A stretch of 64,000 nucleotides of DNA from Polytrichum commune (taxonomy: Eukaryota; Streptophyta; Polytrichopsida; Polytrichales; Polytrichaceae): positions 14,634,501 through 14,698,500 of the forward strand of contig OX485808.1 of assembly GCA_950295325.1 (NCBI GenBank), in the 5' to 3' direction. A program made the position numbers and the translations under genes. The stretch's first letter is position 1. Each line of letters opens with the position of its first letter. Below are positions 12,601 to 23,518 of this stretch, in pieces. Below the pieces are notes generated by a model. That model searched no databases and was not told where the DNA came from. It saw nothing but the letters and a program-made list of their open reading frames with translations.

Positions 12601-12812
12601 CTATAACAAAAAAAAACAAAAAAATATATATGGTTCAAATGTAAACTAGGATGGAGGAACGCCCTTGGCTAAAATAAATGCAAACATTGCAGCAATACAT
12701 TCTTGTGAAGCAATTGCCTCATATCAAGTCTCAACCTCAAGTTGTGTAATCTTGAACAAAACATCATTGTTACCTTTGTTAATTGTTTCATTCGAAGCAA
12801 TTAACAATGTTG

Positions 12813-13702
12813 TTATTTTTTTGGAAGTTGTTGCCTTGTGTTCCTCAACATGGGTAGATCCTTCAACAAGTTGGCAATAACATTTGCAAGATAAACAATG
12901 TCGGTCAAGGATCTTTTCTGGGCTTTGGGCTTGCCTGATACTCTAGGTTTCTTGCAAGAAGCAGTATGAGGAGAGTCGCCAATAGGTATTGAATCCTCTC
13001 CAACATCAGTCCCTTGGGAATGTGAAGCAGTTGCAGGTGGTGGAGTTATGTACTCCTGATCGCCCACATAATTATTTATTTCTTCCAATGGAATTGGTGG
13101 AGAGTTTGGAACGTGGTCAGATGGCATCTCCGACACCCGATCATTGACCTCTGCATCCCAAGTCGATCGAACCTTATCGGTACCACCTTCTAATCCATCC
13201 CCTTTTGCAGAACCACCCATAATAATCTGTATACACTCAAATCATGGCTACATGGAACCAATATCACACGTTTGCTCTTCTGGCAAAGTTTTTTTTGCCT
13301 CCGCTATTCGGCCTTCAACTTCTTGATTTTATCCTTGATGCGGGCCTCCAACCTCTTAAGTTCATGTGACATTTGTTGCTCGTGCTCCTCGTGAATATGA
13401 GTCCAATGTTTTTTTGCCAAAGAGCCTTGATTGCAACGACGCCACTCCTCCTTGTATAAGTCAATAATGTTGGTGATGGTTGCATCCGACCAACTACCCC
13501 TAGCTGGTATACCTAACGGTATATGAGCAACCCTCTTCTTTCTTTTCGATTTTAAAGCTATGCTCGATTGAGAAGCAACCGGTGCCGGGGCTCCAAAAAC
13601 GACCATTGGGAAGGACGTACTTCCAACGGAGGTGGGACTCACATTTGCCAAATTATTACACCCTTCATGTGACCCTAAATGCTCGAATGCTCTCTCACTC
13701 AT
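12813..13702 (-). pseudogene. Broken trihelix (GT/Myb-SANT-like) DNA-binding protein gene
   Basis: From an ATG at 13702 the minus strand encodes a basic patch (KSKRKKR) and a trihelix-type domain, RGSWSDATITNIIDLYKEEW then KKHWTHIHEEHEQQ, with the spaced tryptophans typical of GT factors, followed by a charged helix (LKRLEARIKDKIKKLKAE). The frame stops at a TAG at 13304-13306. Downstream a different frame continues from about 13230 to 12813 with IIMGGSAKGDG, an acidic Pro/Ser-rich linker, a basic KKPRVSGKPKAQKR stretch and a C-terminal helix. Sequence between the two frames still reads like trihelix protein, so one stop plus one frameshift is a simpler explanation than an intron; an unusual intron is not excluded. 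Such proteins are encoded by host genes and by PIF/Harbinger-type transposons, and a transposon origin is possible given the foldback elements next door. Confidence 0.55.
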
Positions 13703-14130
13703 TGCCACCACCTCTACTACAAACCCAACGCAATTTCATGCGGAAAAAACCAACTACTATAGCCAACAATTCATAATATTGCAAAAACCCTAAACCTCTA
13801 CACCGTACCGCTGACAGGCACTCAAGTGCACTGGTTGCAGAACCTGCTGCCTTGCTGCAGCAGTTAATAAAAAATCACTTTGGTTAAAAAAATTGTTGTT
13901 TTCCTTGAGGATAGGATGAAATTGGTGGCCAGGCCCCGCCACGACGTCAGCGGTCGTCTGGGTGGTTCAGGTTGCCAATCCATGCTTGGTAGCCGAGGGG
14001 CCGGCAATAGGCACAACCCGAGCAACCTCTACCGCGGCGTGGCGGGGCGGGGCGGGGCCTTAAGTCCTCGTTTTAGGGTGCATGTGCCATGGTCTGAAGA
14101 CCTTGGACAACTAACTGAGTGGGCAGCTAC
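13703..14130. other. Non-coding stretch with a GC island
   Basis: No gene. The sequence at 13930-14060 is GC-rich (CCCCGCCACGACGTCAGC, and a GGCGGGGCGGGGCGGGGC run near 14041-14058). The rest is AT-rich. It may belong to the hAT remnant that follows. Confidence 0.4.
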
Positions 14131-14867
14131 TTAGCTAGCTAAAAACTCCGACTAGCTAAAGCTACGCAGGAATTCGGTGCCTCAAAAGAATAGCTAGCTA
14201 AAACTAAGTGCCATAATCCAGGCGAGGAAAGTTAGCTAGCTGGAATCTGAATATGATTTCCGTGCAATGAATGATGTCATTGCACCCAAACGGTCATCTC
14301 TTGTACCCGGACTCGTTGAAGCGGCTATGTTTTTGAAATTGAACATGAGTTTGGTTCTTAATAATCCAGCAAATGTCGCAGAATCTCCAATTTGGAACAC
14401 CTTGATTCCATCTCAACTAGAATTGCCAATTGACATTGACAATTCCGATAATGAAGAAGAAGAAGAAGAAGAAGAAGAAAAAGAAAAAGACCTATCACCA
14501 ATGCCAATCGAAAGCGAGAAAGCCAACTATATGTGTTGATTTTAAGCCTTTCAATTTCCTTGTGCAACAACATGAAAATACAAAGCCAAGTGAGAGCAAT
14601 ACAACCAAATATGTATTGTTTGGTTTCATTTGAATGGATTTCTCTATGGTTTAGAATGAATATGCATGTCACACAACTTTTTAGCTAGTCAAAGCTAAGT
14701 GAAAATAAGAGTTCTGAAAAAGTTAGCTAGCTAAAGCTAAGTGAAAATAAGAGTTCTGAAAAAGTTAGCTAGCTAAAGCTAAGTAAGAATCCTAAGTTTG
14801 GTGAACCTAGCTAGTTAAAGCTAAGTGACAAATAGGGTCTTGGAAAATTTAGCTAGGTGATGCTAGT
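14131..14867 (+). mobile_element. hAT transposon remnant with TAGCTAGC subterminal repeats
   Basis: A transposase C-terminal fragment (14240-14539) is bracketed by clusters of TTAGCTAGCTAAAGCTAAG-type words at about 14131-14244 and 14681-14867. The right cluster includes a 42-bp tandem unit at 14681, 14723 and (partial) 14765. Clustered short motifs near both ends are typical subterminal repeats of hAT elements. I could not fix the terminal inverted repeats or target duplication, so the outer limits are approximate. Confidence 0.6.
14240..14539 (+). pseudogene. hAT transposase C-terminal (dimerisation) fragment
   Basis: The frame reads MNDVIAPKRSSLVPGLVEAA then MFLKLNMSL, which matches the end of the hAT dimerisation domain (pattern DV.apKR.sL.p..VEA.mfLk.N), followed by an acidic tail of consecutive Glu codons (GAA repeats at about 14454-14487) and a stop at 14537-14539. 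The rest of the transposase, including the BED finger and catalytic core, is missing. It is a truncated remnant. Confidence 0.7.
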
Positions 14868-14884
14868 TGACCAACTATCCAAGG

Positions 14885-15260
14885 TTTGCAACCTTTGTTG
14901 CCATCCCAACGCTAGATCATTCTTCACGAGTGATTCTCACCCAAGGATTGTTACCAATGCAAAGTCATTGTTGCCAAGGGATGAATTCCATCCTTGACTA
15001 GGGAAAAGATTCATTCCACAATGTGCTTGTTGCTGACCTAATCTGGAATTCTCATCCAAGGTTGTATGATTTTGGGGTTCAACACAAACATTGCATTGTG
15101 CACTTGAAGCAACCCTTGTTATCACCCCAACACAAAATCATTATTGACAAGGGATGAAGTTCATTTTTTAGTAGAGTATTGTGATTTTGGGTTTCAACAC
15201 AAAGTTGCATGTGCACTTGAAGCAACCTTTGTTACCACCACCACCCAACACATACTCATT
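14885..15260. repeat. Diverged tandem repeat
   Basis: Successive segments repeat the words GAAGCAACCCTTGTTATCACC, CAACACAAAATCATTATTG, CAAGGGATGAA and GATTTTGGGTTTCAACAC with substitutions and small indels, for example at 15065-15175 and 15180-15265, with an older copy from about 14890. The unit is roughly 110 bp. No coding potential. Confidence 0.6.
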
Positions 15261-15459
15261 GTTGCCTACCACACTTCAAAGAATAGACTCGTAATTGAAA
15301 TTGGTCGGTGGTCAAATATCCTAATCCTTACAAACGGAATTATGTCACTCTTGCTCTTACAACATAGTTGGAAATGAGGCACACTTTGTGTTGGAATGTC
15401 CCCTTTACAACTCCATTACCAAGAGATTTTTTTGAAGAAAAAAGAAAAAAATATGTATC

Positions 15460-17100
15460 ATAGTCTTTTAGCCTGACATGTGATGTTTGTTCACCGCCTC
15501 CCTCTCATATCCGCATGAGCATGAGAGTGGGGGTGGCTTAATGCCTATTTTCATAGGTGGACCGTGTGGTCAGTGTTAGGGATGTGTGTTCCATGTTAGT
15601 TTTGGGTTTTAATGTTAGTGAGTGTGTTTAGTCAAGTGGGACCAGGACTTCTTTCTTTTTTAATTTTCTTTTGTTTAGGATTATGTGTGTTAGGTACCTT
15701 ATAGCAATTTGGGAGAAGGATTCCATTAGTTTATGGATTTTGAAGTTGGGGATTTTGTAGGTCTTGGAGGAGTTTAATAATTGTTGTATGTATAGCGCCC
15801 CTTATTCTTGCCGTGATTATAATGGGCGATAGTACTATCCATCCTAGTTGGGATAGGAGTGGGTGGAGAATGGCTTATTTATTAAGTTTACAGTTGGTGG
15901 CTTTTGCGGAGAATCTATTGTTGCATTAAGTGATTTCAAATATTTGTACTTTGAGGTTTGGGTTGGGTGTGAAGGGTGGTTATCTATAGGTGGGGTTCGT
16001 AAGATGCATAATATGTCGGGTATAAGTCAAGTTGGGCATTTACATCTTGGTAGATAGCATGTGCATGGGAATAGCCATGAAGATATGGTGTTGTCAAGTG
16101 TGCAATTTTTAATGTAATTGGCATTGATTATGTTAAAGCAATAAGTTGTGGGATGGGCTAGTTGTGTGTTCGCTTAGTGCGTATACTACATTATTGTGTC
16201 AGTTTGTCCTTAGATTGTTTATGTGTTTATTAGTGCAACATGATAGTAGGTGAGTGCATCCAATGTGTTGTTGTATATGATCTTGTATGATGATAATTGC
16301 ATATATATATATCTTGTGAATTTGTCTTTGGGGATTTTTGTTTCTTACATGAATAGAATGAAATATGGAATATTATTTATGGTGGTAAGTTGGTGGATGT
16401 CTTAAAGGCTTTTGCTCAGGTGCCCACATTTGCATATGAGGACTGCAATGGGGTTTAGGTATATGTTTCCATGTTGGTTTGGTGTTGGTATTATTGTTGA
16501 GCTCGGGGTTTGGAGTGATTTATGTGAGAGACTGAATATTGATTGTAGAATTTTGAGGGATTTTTTATGAGTTGTATGGGATAGGTTTAGAATAGTCATT
16601 GCAGTGATGATTGTAAAGGGGTGGTATTGTGTGAGATGTTGAATTTGATGTGGTCATATAGTTCTTATGCAAGTTGTGTGGGCGTTGGTGAGCGATTGGG
16701 AGATGGGAAAATAATAATGGAGGGGTCAAATGGGGGTGGGAGATTGTATAATCTTCTTAATATAATGAGACTACGTGCATGGACTCCATTTTGGAGGGTG
16801 GTATTGTATTGTGTTGGTATGGAGACTATTAGGGTGTATATGATGTGTGAGGTGTGGTATGTTATGAGGATTTGGGCATGTTTGGTTAAGTGAGGGAGCT
16901 CTTGGTTGAGGTTAATGTTGTGTATGGGAGATTTTACAAAGGGAAGGAATGTGTTAAACAATGTAGCATATTCATGTCTTGGGTTTGGGGAAATATCTTT
17001 GACAAGTAGAATGAGGGAAGAGGAGTTCCACATGTAATAATATTTAATGCTACATTTAGATTTTTTAAGGTGTGTGTATGAGACGTAGAGGAGGTACACT
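15460..17100. other. Strongly C-poor, G/T-rich region of unknown origin
   Basis: On the + strand C is very scarce over about 1.6 kb while G and T are abundant; the 60 bases from 16621 hold only three C. The minus strand is therefore A/C-rich and carries long open stretches (such as 17099-16665) rich in Ile, Thr, Pro, His and Asn, but I recognise no domain. It may be a decayed retroelement or a transcribed repeat that kept its strand bias. No gene can be called. Confidence 0.45.
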
Positions 17101-17608
17101 ACAAAATTTAGGAAGATGATAAGAATCCATGAAAGAAGCTTGAGCTCTTTATTGATATAGATAAGGTCTAAGAGGACCCTAAACTACCGGATGACAGTGG
17201 AGAGGTACCCAAATTTAAACATAGGGGTTGGCAATTTGATTCTTGGCTGTGAAATCTTCTCTCTACTTGACGGAGAAACCAAGAGCCCATCCACCACAAC
17301 GTAGGCAGTAAACCCCACCCTGCACCAAGGGGATCCTTGAGTAGGGTATAGACTAAGCATTATTCATGAAATGCTCAAATGATTTAAGGGAGGTTCCAAC
17401 AATGACCGATACTTATTAGTCGAACATTGTAGCACTACAATGTTTGAAGAGATTGTACTAGGATTAGAAAAGGGAATGAATCACGACCTTTTTATCATAC
17501 TATTATCACATACTATAAGCATCCAATTAAAACTCCAACTCTGCAAACATTCGGGGCCATTGGACTAGCTTAGAAATTGTTGAATCTACCATGTGTTAAG
17601 GTTTAGGG
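17101..17608. other. Non-coding spacer
   Basis: I see no gene, repeat or RNA in this stretch. Confidence 0.5.
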
Positions 17609-17840
17609 TTTGATGTTTTAATGCTATGTATTTTTGAGGCCTATTTTCAATCCATAGCCAAAGGGGGACAAAGGATCATAATGCTCATCTCCATTATTCA
17701 TCAACAATGCAAACCAACTTCAAGACAATTTTCCTTGGAATTTGTAGTGGACAAAAACCATGCCTTTTACACCAAGGGCTTTGGTGCCCAAAAGCCATGC
17801 CGCCACAAAGGTATCTATATATCCCATGTACTGCTCTACT
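17609..17840 (-). pseudogene. Decayed duplicate of the last GH3 exon
   Basis: This stretch aligns base for base, with many substitutions and gaps, to the 3' end of the neighbouring GH3 gene at about 17875-18100. Shared words are CATAGCCAAAGG (CATATCCAAAGG in the gene), AATTTTCCTTGGAATT, GCCGCCACAAAGG (GCTGCCACAAAGG) and CCCATGTA. The reading frame is destroyed. It lies immediately downstream of the intact exon, so it is most simply a local partial tandem duplication. Confidence 0.75.
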
Positions 17841-17879
17841 AGGAGTGGCCTCCTAGCTTGAAGGATTAGGGTTTTAGTG

Positions 17880-20800
17880 CTACCTACGCCCGAAGCCCAT
17901 TTTCAAGCCATATCCAAAGGAGAACAAGGGATCGTAATGTTCATCACCAACATTCATTGGCAATTGGTTCACATTCCTGAACCACGTTCGTGATAATTTT
18001 CCTTGGAATTCATAGTCACCAAAAACTACGTCTGCTATCCCACGAGCTTCCGTTCCGGGGAGCCAAGCTGCCACAAAGGCATCCATGTACACCATGTATG
18101 GCTCCACCACAAGCGGCCTCCCAGATACCAACACCACCAAACATGCCACTTGTGAACATGTTTCCTTGATCATTTGTGGATATGGCGCAGGGATGGTCAA
18201 GTTGTTGTTGTCTCCATAATACTCGGCGTATGGTTGCTCACCCACGACCACAATTGCGTACTTGTATCCCTTCCCTTTGGCATCACTTGTTTTTGGATTT
18301 GCTATGTACACAATCTCAGATTCGATGTTCATTGTTTGTTGGATCCCTTCTAGAATGGTCGTCCCTGCAAAATCAATGTAGCATTTGAGGTCCATGTAAA
18401 TGGAACCAAGCTATTTTTAGTTATATAACATGTGAATGCGACTAAATTAACTTCAATCGTGTAGCATATGAGTTTCCACATGAATGGCATGAAGTTAAGC
18501 TTACATAATCCCATAGACATGGAACCTCACTTGTTACAACCTAAATACAACTAAGGGATCAAACTCATGTGAAATAACCTAAAATTTGGTGTGAGGGTGG
18601 AAAATTCCCCAAGTTGTTGCCATGTTGTTGCAAAACTCTAAGTCTCAATATGCAAAATAGGGTAGGTGTGGCAACAAGCAAGTTTCATCAATGTGTGAGA
18701 AATTTCTTCTTAGTTTGCAAATAAGATGAAAAAATCATGGAAGCCAATACCTTTGGTGTAGTTTCCACTTGAGCCTTGCCAACTGTGTGTCCAACCGCCA
18801 CACTGCAATCCAATGTCGTTGGCATGGGAGCCGACCACGAGGATCTTCTTTGCATTTTTGTCAAGAGGTAGCATGGGGTTTGATTTATTCTTGCCATTCT
18901 TTAACAACACAAGCGACTTGCGCACTGCCTCCCTACCCAATTCCCTGTGGGGCTGGCAATCGAATACGAAGGTCAGTTGGATGGTTCAATTGCTGGATGA
19001 TCTTCACATTTTGATCTAAAACTAGACTCTAGATAGAGTATCTTTTGGAATTAGTGCACGTACCATCACTAGGGGGGCACTATGGTAACTACATAGTTGA
19101 CATGCTTGCAAGAAAATATGACCAGAGTGTTGATCGATTTATTTGTAGGTTAACAACTATGTTGAATGGACTAATTTGATCAATATAGGATAGGTTGGTG
19201 TCGTCACCTAGATTTTTTAATCTTACCACTTCTACCAACATTTAAAAGGAAAACATATTTTATCGTCTCGGCTCATCACCAAGGCAATCATCATGTTTGG
19301 CCACAATAAACACATGATGGTCAACAATGTGGTCGACCGTCACTTCATGTCACTATCAAAATTAAAATGTTGGTCGATAGCATGCTCAACCATTCCGTCT
19401 ATTTTGATAACTCTAGTTGAAATCGTGTAGTCTATATTGACTAATGAGATGAGCAAGATGGAGAAAGATTGTGTTGCATGCTTACTGGACTGCCAATAGT
19501 TGACTTGAGGCTTTTGTCAGCATACGGTTTCTCAAACAAACCTGCTTGAAACTTTACTTGTAGGATGCGTGACACGGCATCATTGATCCTTGACATGGGG
19601 ATGGCACCATCTATGACATCACGCTTCAACAAGTCATGGAAGCTCTTGTAGGCGAATGGCACCATGACCATGTCGATTCCAGCGTGGATCCCTGTGAATA
19701 CGGAGTAGGAATAGTTGGCGCCCACGGGGTCAGTGAGCTTGTCGAGCCCTTGCCAGTCTGAGATGATGAAGCCCTTGAAACCAAGTTGCCCCTTGAGCAC
19801 GTCGGTGAGGAGGAACCGATTTGCATGCATTTTCACACCATTCCAACTAGAATATGAGACCATGATAGTGGACACCCCACGAGCGATGGCTTTTATGTAT
19901 GCCCTCATGTGGATGTCCACAAGACCTTGGTAGCTTATCACAGTGTTGTTCTCGTCAATGCCCTTTGTGGTTCCCCCATCGCCCACAAAGTGCTTCGCGC
20001 AAGCAACTAGCTTGTGACTGCAACATGCACCTACAAGATCATAAGGTCGTACACTAGGAAAAATCTTGAATGTTATAATTGTCCCTTGCGACTTAAAAAC
20101 TCTCACAACCACCTTGCTATAAACAACCCCTTCCATTGAACAAATGCTTAGTTGCAACAAACAAGTCGCAATGTGTGGTTGCATTGTTGTGTTATGCTAG
20201 AGAGGGCAGAGGGATAATTGATACTTGTAACTCTTAAATGCACTCAAGGTCATTTATGACAAAATTCCTACATTGAATTCACTTTTGTATCCTTAACCTA
20301 CTTAATTTGCATCAAAAAAATAAACAAATTCACAAGTGCCATCCCAATACGGTATACCACCTCCTTCAAAAACAAATACATAATTTGTGGGCATGGTTTG
20401 ATGTTTCTAATCCCATAAGGGGTTGACCGTTGGACCCATGTTAAGATGAGGGTTGGTGCAAGGTCTTGAGGCCACAAAGGGTTGTCACATCACCCACATT
20501 GCTTAGAAGTTGGGCAACCTTTACAAGAGGCACTTATCAATGGCTACTTCAAATAGGCTAACAATTGACATGGAGGTTGTTCAAGTTGTTTGGAGAACAT
20601 CTACGTGAGGAATATTCGAATTTTTTTAATTAAAGAAAAAATAGATTCAAATAATTTTGAGAGATTTAAGGTAGAAGCAGGCTTGATTTGGTTATTGGGT
20701 CCAACCATGATAAGGTGTACCATAAAAGACTTAATAAGAAGGAGTCTTCACATTTCATAAGAACTCATGATTGAGGTGATATTAATGATTAAAGATTCTA

Positions 20801-22186
20801 GTCATTATTCAAATTTGATGATCAATAAAACAATTGTTCTATGTCTTGATTATGAACCTATGTAAAGTTGAAAAACCAAGGCATGATACCTACGCAAAGC
20901 AGTGTCAAGGCCCATAAAAAAAGGGTGACACATGACACAAATTTGGTACACCTTGTGATGGTTGGACCCTCTTAATTCCAACCAAATACCTATTTTTGAT
21001 AGGTGTATGGTTAGGTATGGATCCAAGAACGGACACTGAAAAGACACACATGCACATGTTCAAAAGAACTTGACCTACGAGCTCACAATTTGTTAAGTAT
21101 TCAAGATTCAGCAGTCAACATAATGGAAGGGGAGGAGGGATGGAGGAGAGGAGGACCCATATCAATCAAATATGAAGAAAGAGAACCTTCACTTTGATAA
21201 ACGAAGAAGACATTCGTATGAGCCCCGAAAGTACGAGAAAATTGGCCGCTGTTGCCTCAATTTGGATCGGATTTGCTAATCATCCCATCCTAATCGTGTG
21301 TTCAAAATCCATTGAGAAGTTGCGTAATCGGATTGAAGAAAACAAAGCAACCATTCAAGACGCGTCTGCACATGGAGGACGTAGAGGAATTAGTTGGTGG
21401 CCATTGAACCTGTTTTGGACGTACGGGCCTTTCCACCCATTCGGAGCTTTTCCTTGCAGCCCATCGATGATGGTGGTCATGCTGCTCACCACTTGCGGGT
21501 CCTCACTGAAGCTCTCATAGCAGCGTCCCCACCTCGGATCTCGGCACACGGCGATGCAGGGTGCAAACGTGTAGGAGATCCCAGTCGCACGCACTTCGAG
21601 CGCCGTGGCTGCCCCGATTCTTGCCACCAACTCTGGCTCCCTGCAACAACAGCAGCAGCATGCAGCACAACATCAAGACCGATTCAACAGCCTGCTGATG
21701 AGGAACTTTTGAACTTGATGCCCGCTTCCGATCGACAGGAGGCAGCAGCGTCCGGGGACGTTTGCAGTCGGGCGTAATCGGTCGAGATCCTAGTTGTGTT
21801 TCCAAGTCCAGGATTACATGGTGATATCTTTCGGTTTTTCTTTATTCAATTTAGGTGTATTCTCTCAATTCCTCTAAAACGATAGGTAATTTTCCTCTGA
21901 CATCTTGAACTTGAACCGGTTAATTCTGAAACTCGACTGGTTCATGTGTCACTAAGCGGTTGGGTCTCCCCATTCATTCGGAGGCAGTAGCACTTGGCCC
22001 ATAGCTTTGTCCATAAACCCGTCTTGGGATTATTTTTGTGCATAAGTCTATATCCAAGAGAATCTCTCTCCCTCCCTCAGATTCACAGGAGTAAAGTCCA
22101 GGGTATAAACTACATGTAGCATTTGCACGGCCAACGTTTTCCAACCCGTCTTCGATTTACATTTGTGCTTAAAGCTATGTCCAATA

Positions 22187-22249
<63 letters not shown>

Positions 22250-23518
22250 AAGTCTGGGGTGGCAACTACATATAGCTTCCACACGAGTCAACCTTCCTTT
22301 CTAAACCCAGCTTGGAGCTGGTTAATGCTTTTTTTTCTCAAAAAGCATTGTTTTGAAATAGTAGTTGTATTATAAGCGTGTCTAGGACTAAAATTTTCAG
22401 TATTTTTGATAGATTTTCTCAGTAGTGAAAACTATTCTAGACGGTGACCATTGTTTTAGGGGGCAAAGAAAAAAGAAGCTTCTAAGTAGTTCCAAAAACA
22501 TCAACATTTAAAAGTGTGAACCTCTTCTAATTCAAATGGTGTCAATTGGATAATTCCTCTCAATGCACTCTCCATCAGTGCATTAGAAGCAAAACTAGAA
22601 GTGATTTAGAATCACGAGCTTTTGAAAGAGGGCAGGTGCCACCCCGGGGAAGCAACATTGCGATTATGTATGAATTTGACCTTGTGCAGCCGAGGCCGAT
22701 GTTGTGGGGATAGATGGTAGCCCCATCAAATGTGTTGTGCCCATGAACAGCATCAATGCCAAAAATCATGGGGATGGCCAGACGTGTTTTCAAGGCCGCC
22801 GACTGGTAGCCATCGAACACCTTGTCGTATTGAAGGGCGGTGCCGTTTACAACAACAGGAATGTCACCGCCGCTTAGAATACTGCCTTCAATTGTCAATT
22901 CAAAAACATTGTGTCAAACAGCACCCTGAAATCCAAAAACAAACATCCACTATACATGTAACACACAATCAAAGTCTGCATTTAGAGATCGTAAAACATT
23001 TCAAAGTTGGTAGGACCCCTCAAAGTGTTGATGTTTGGGCCCCTGATGGGTTTTCGAGAAAAATATTTGGAATGAAAACTGGCTTCTCTAGTGGAGGTTT
23101 GAGAATGTCGTTAGGGAAGACTCGCTTGGTGTGAGCTGCAAACTATTGACGTTCTTTGAGCACCGGTACTAGAAGTTGCACCTGGAGGTTTATAAATGGC
23201 AATGAAATGAAATGGCAAACGCTTGAAACTGGTGGTAATTCATGGCTACTCACCTATTTTGTATTGCTCGATATTAGAAGAGTTGCTGACATTGAAGTGA
23301 ATCTGGATCATTTGGCCGATCTTCTCATCAAGTGTCATGCGGCTTAGGAGATCTTTCACACGCACAGCCACTGGTCTCCGTGCGTCCTTGTATGGCGGCA
23401 GCAAATGATGATGAGTACTCGAGCTGGAATTGATATTTGCATCAGCCTCTTGCGTTGCCGCCAACAAGATCAAAACTATTTGCGCCACCGCAACGGCGAC
23501 AAACTTAAGGATCCCCAT
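17880..23518 (-). CDS. GH3 beta-glucosidase / exo-beta-glucanase, secreted
   Basis: Glycoside hydrolase family 3 enzymes of this plant type (barley ExoI and Arabidopsis BGLC relatives) release glucose from beta-glucans and oligosaccharides in the cell wall. Six exons, in coding order 23518-23254, 22885-22681, 21640-21410, 20017-19486, 18952-18751 and 18364-17880, join with matching phases into 639 residues. The ATG at 23518 opens a signal peptide ([20 protein letters not shown]); an upstream GTG in frame was not used. Domain 1 shows [51 protein letters not shown] and the nucleophile motif FIISDWQG. Domain 2 shows [35 protein letters not shown] with the expected acid/base Glu, SGRPLV and AAWLPGTE. 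All catalytic motifs are intact, so the gene looks functional. Intron 3 (1392 bp) holds a dispersed repeat copy. The C-terminus is slightly basic and short. Confidence 0.93.
21000..21330. repeat. Dispersed repeat family R1, copy in GH3 intron 3
   Basis: Shares ordered words with four other copies in the window (48985-49215, 58535-58800, 59350-59645, 62985-63290): a GGTTAGGTxTGGATCxAAGAAC head, a CAATAGTCAACATAA-type centre, CTTCACTTTGATAA, CATATGAGC and GATTTGCTAA.CATC. Copies are diverged and all run in the + orientation as given. No open frame is shared. It is probably an old non-autonomous element. Confidence 0.6.
22187..22244. repeat. (CT)n microsatellite
   Basis: A nearly pure CT run of about 58 bases in GH3 intron 2. 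On the minus strand it reads (AG)n. It is likely length-variable between individuals. The open frames across it are artefacts. Confidence 0.95.

Noticed and set aside
13220-13304. Intron between the two trihelix frames
   Set aside because: A TATACAG acceptor exists, but no good donor precedes the TAG and the interval reads like continuing trihelix protein, so stop plus frameshift was preferred.
16665-17099. 144-residue minus-strand frame
   Set aside because: Open because the strand is A/C-rich; composition is extreme and no motif matches.
22048-22375. Arg-Glu and Ser-Leu repeat frames
   Set aside because: Translations of the CT microsatellite.
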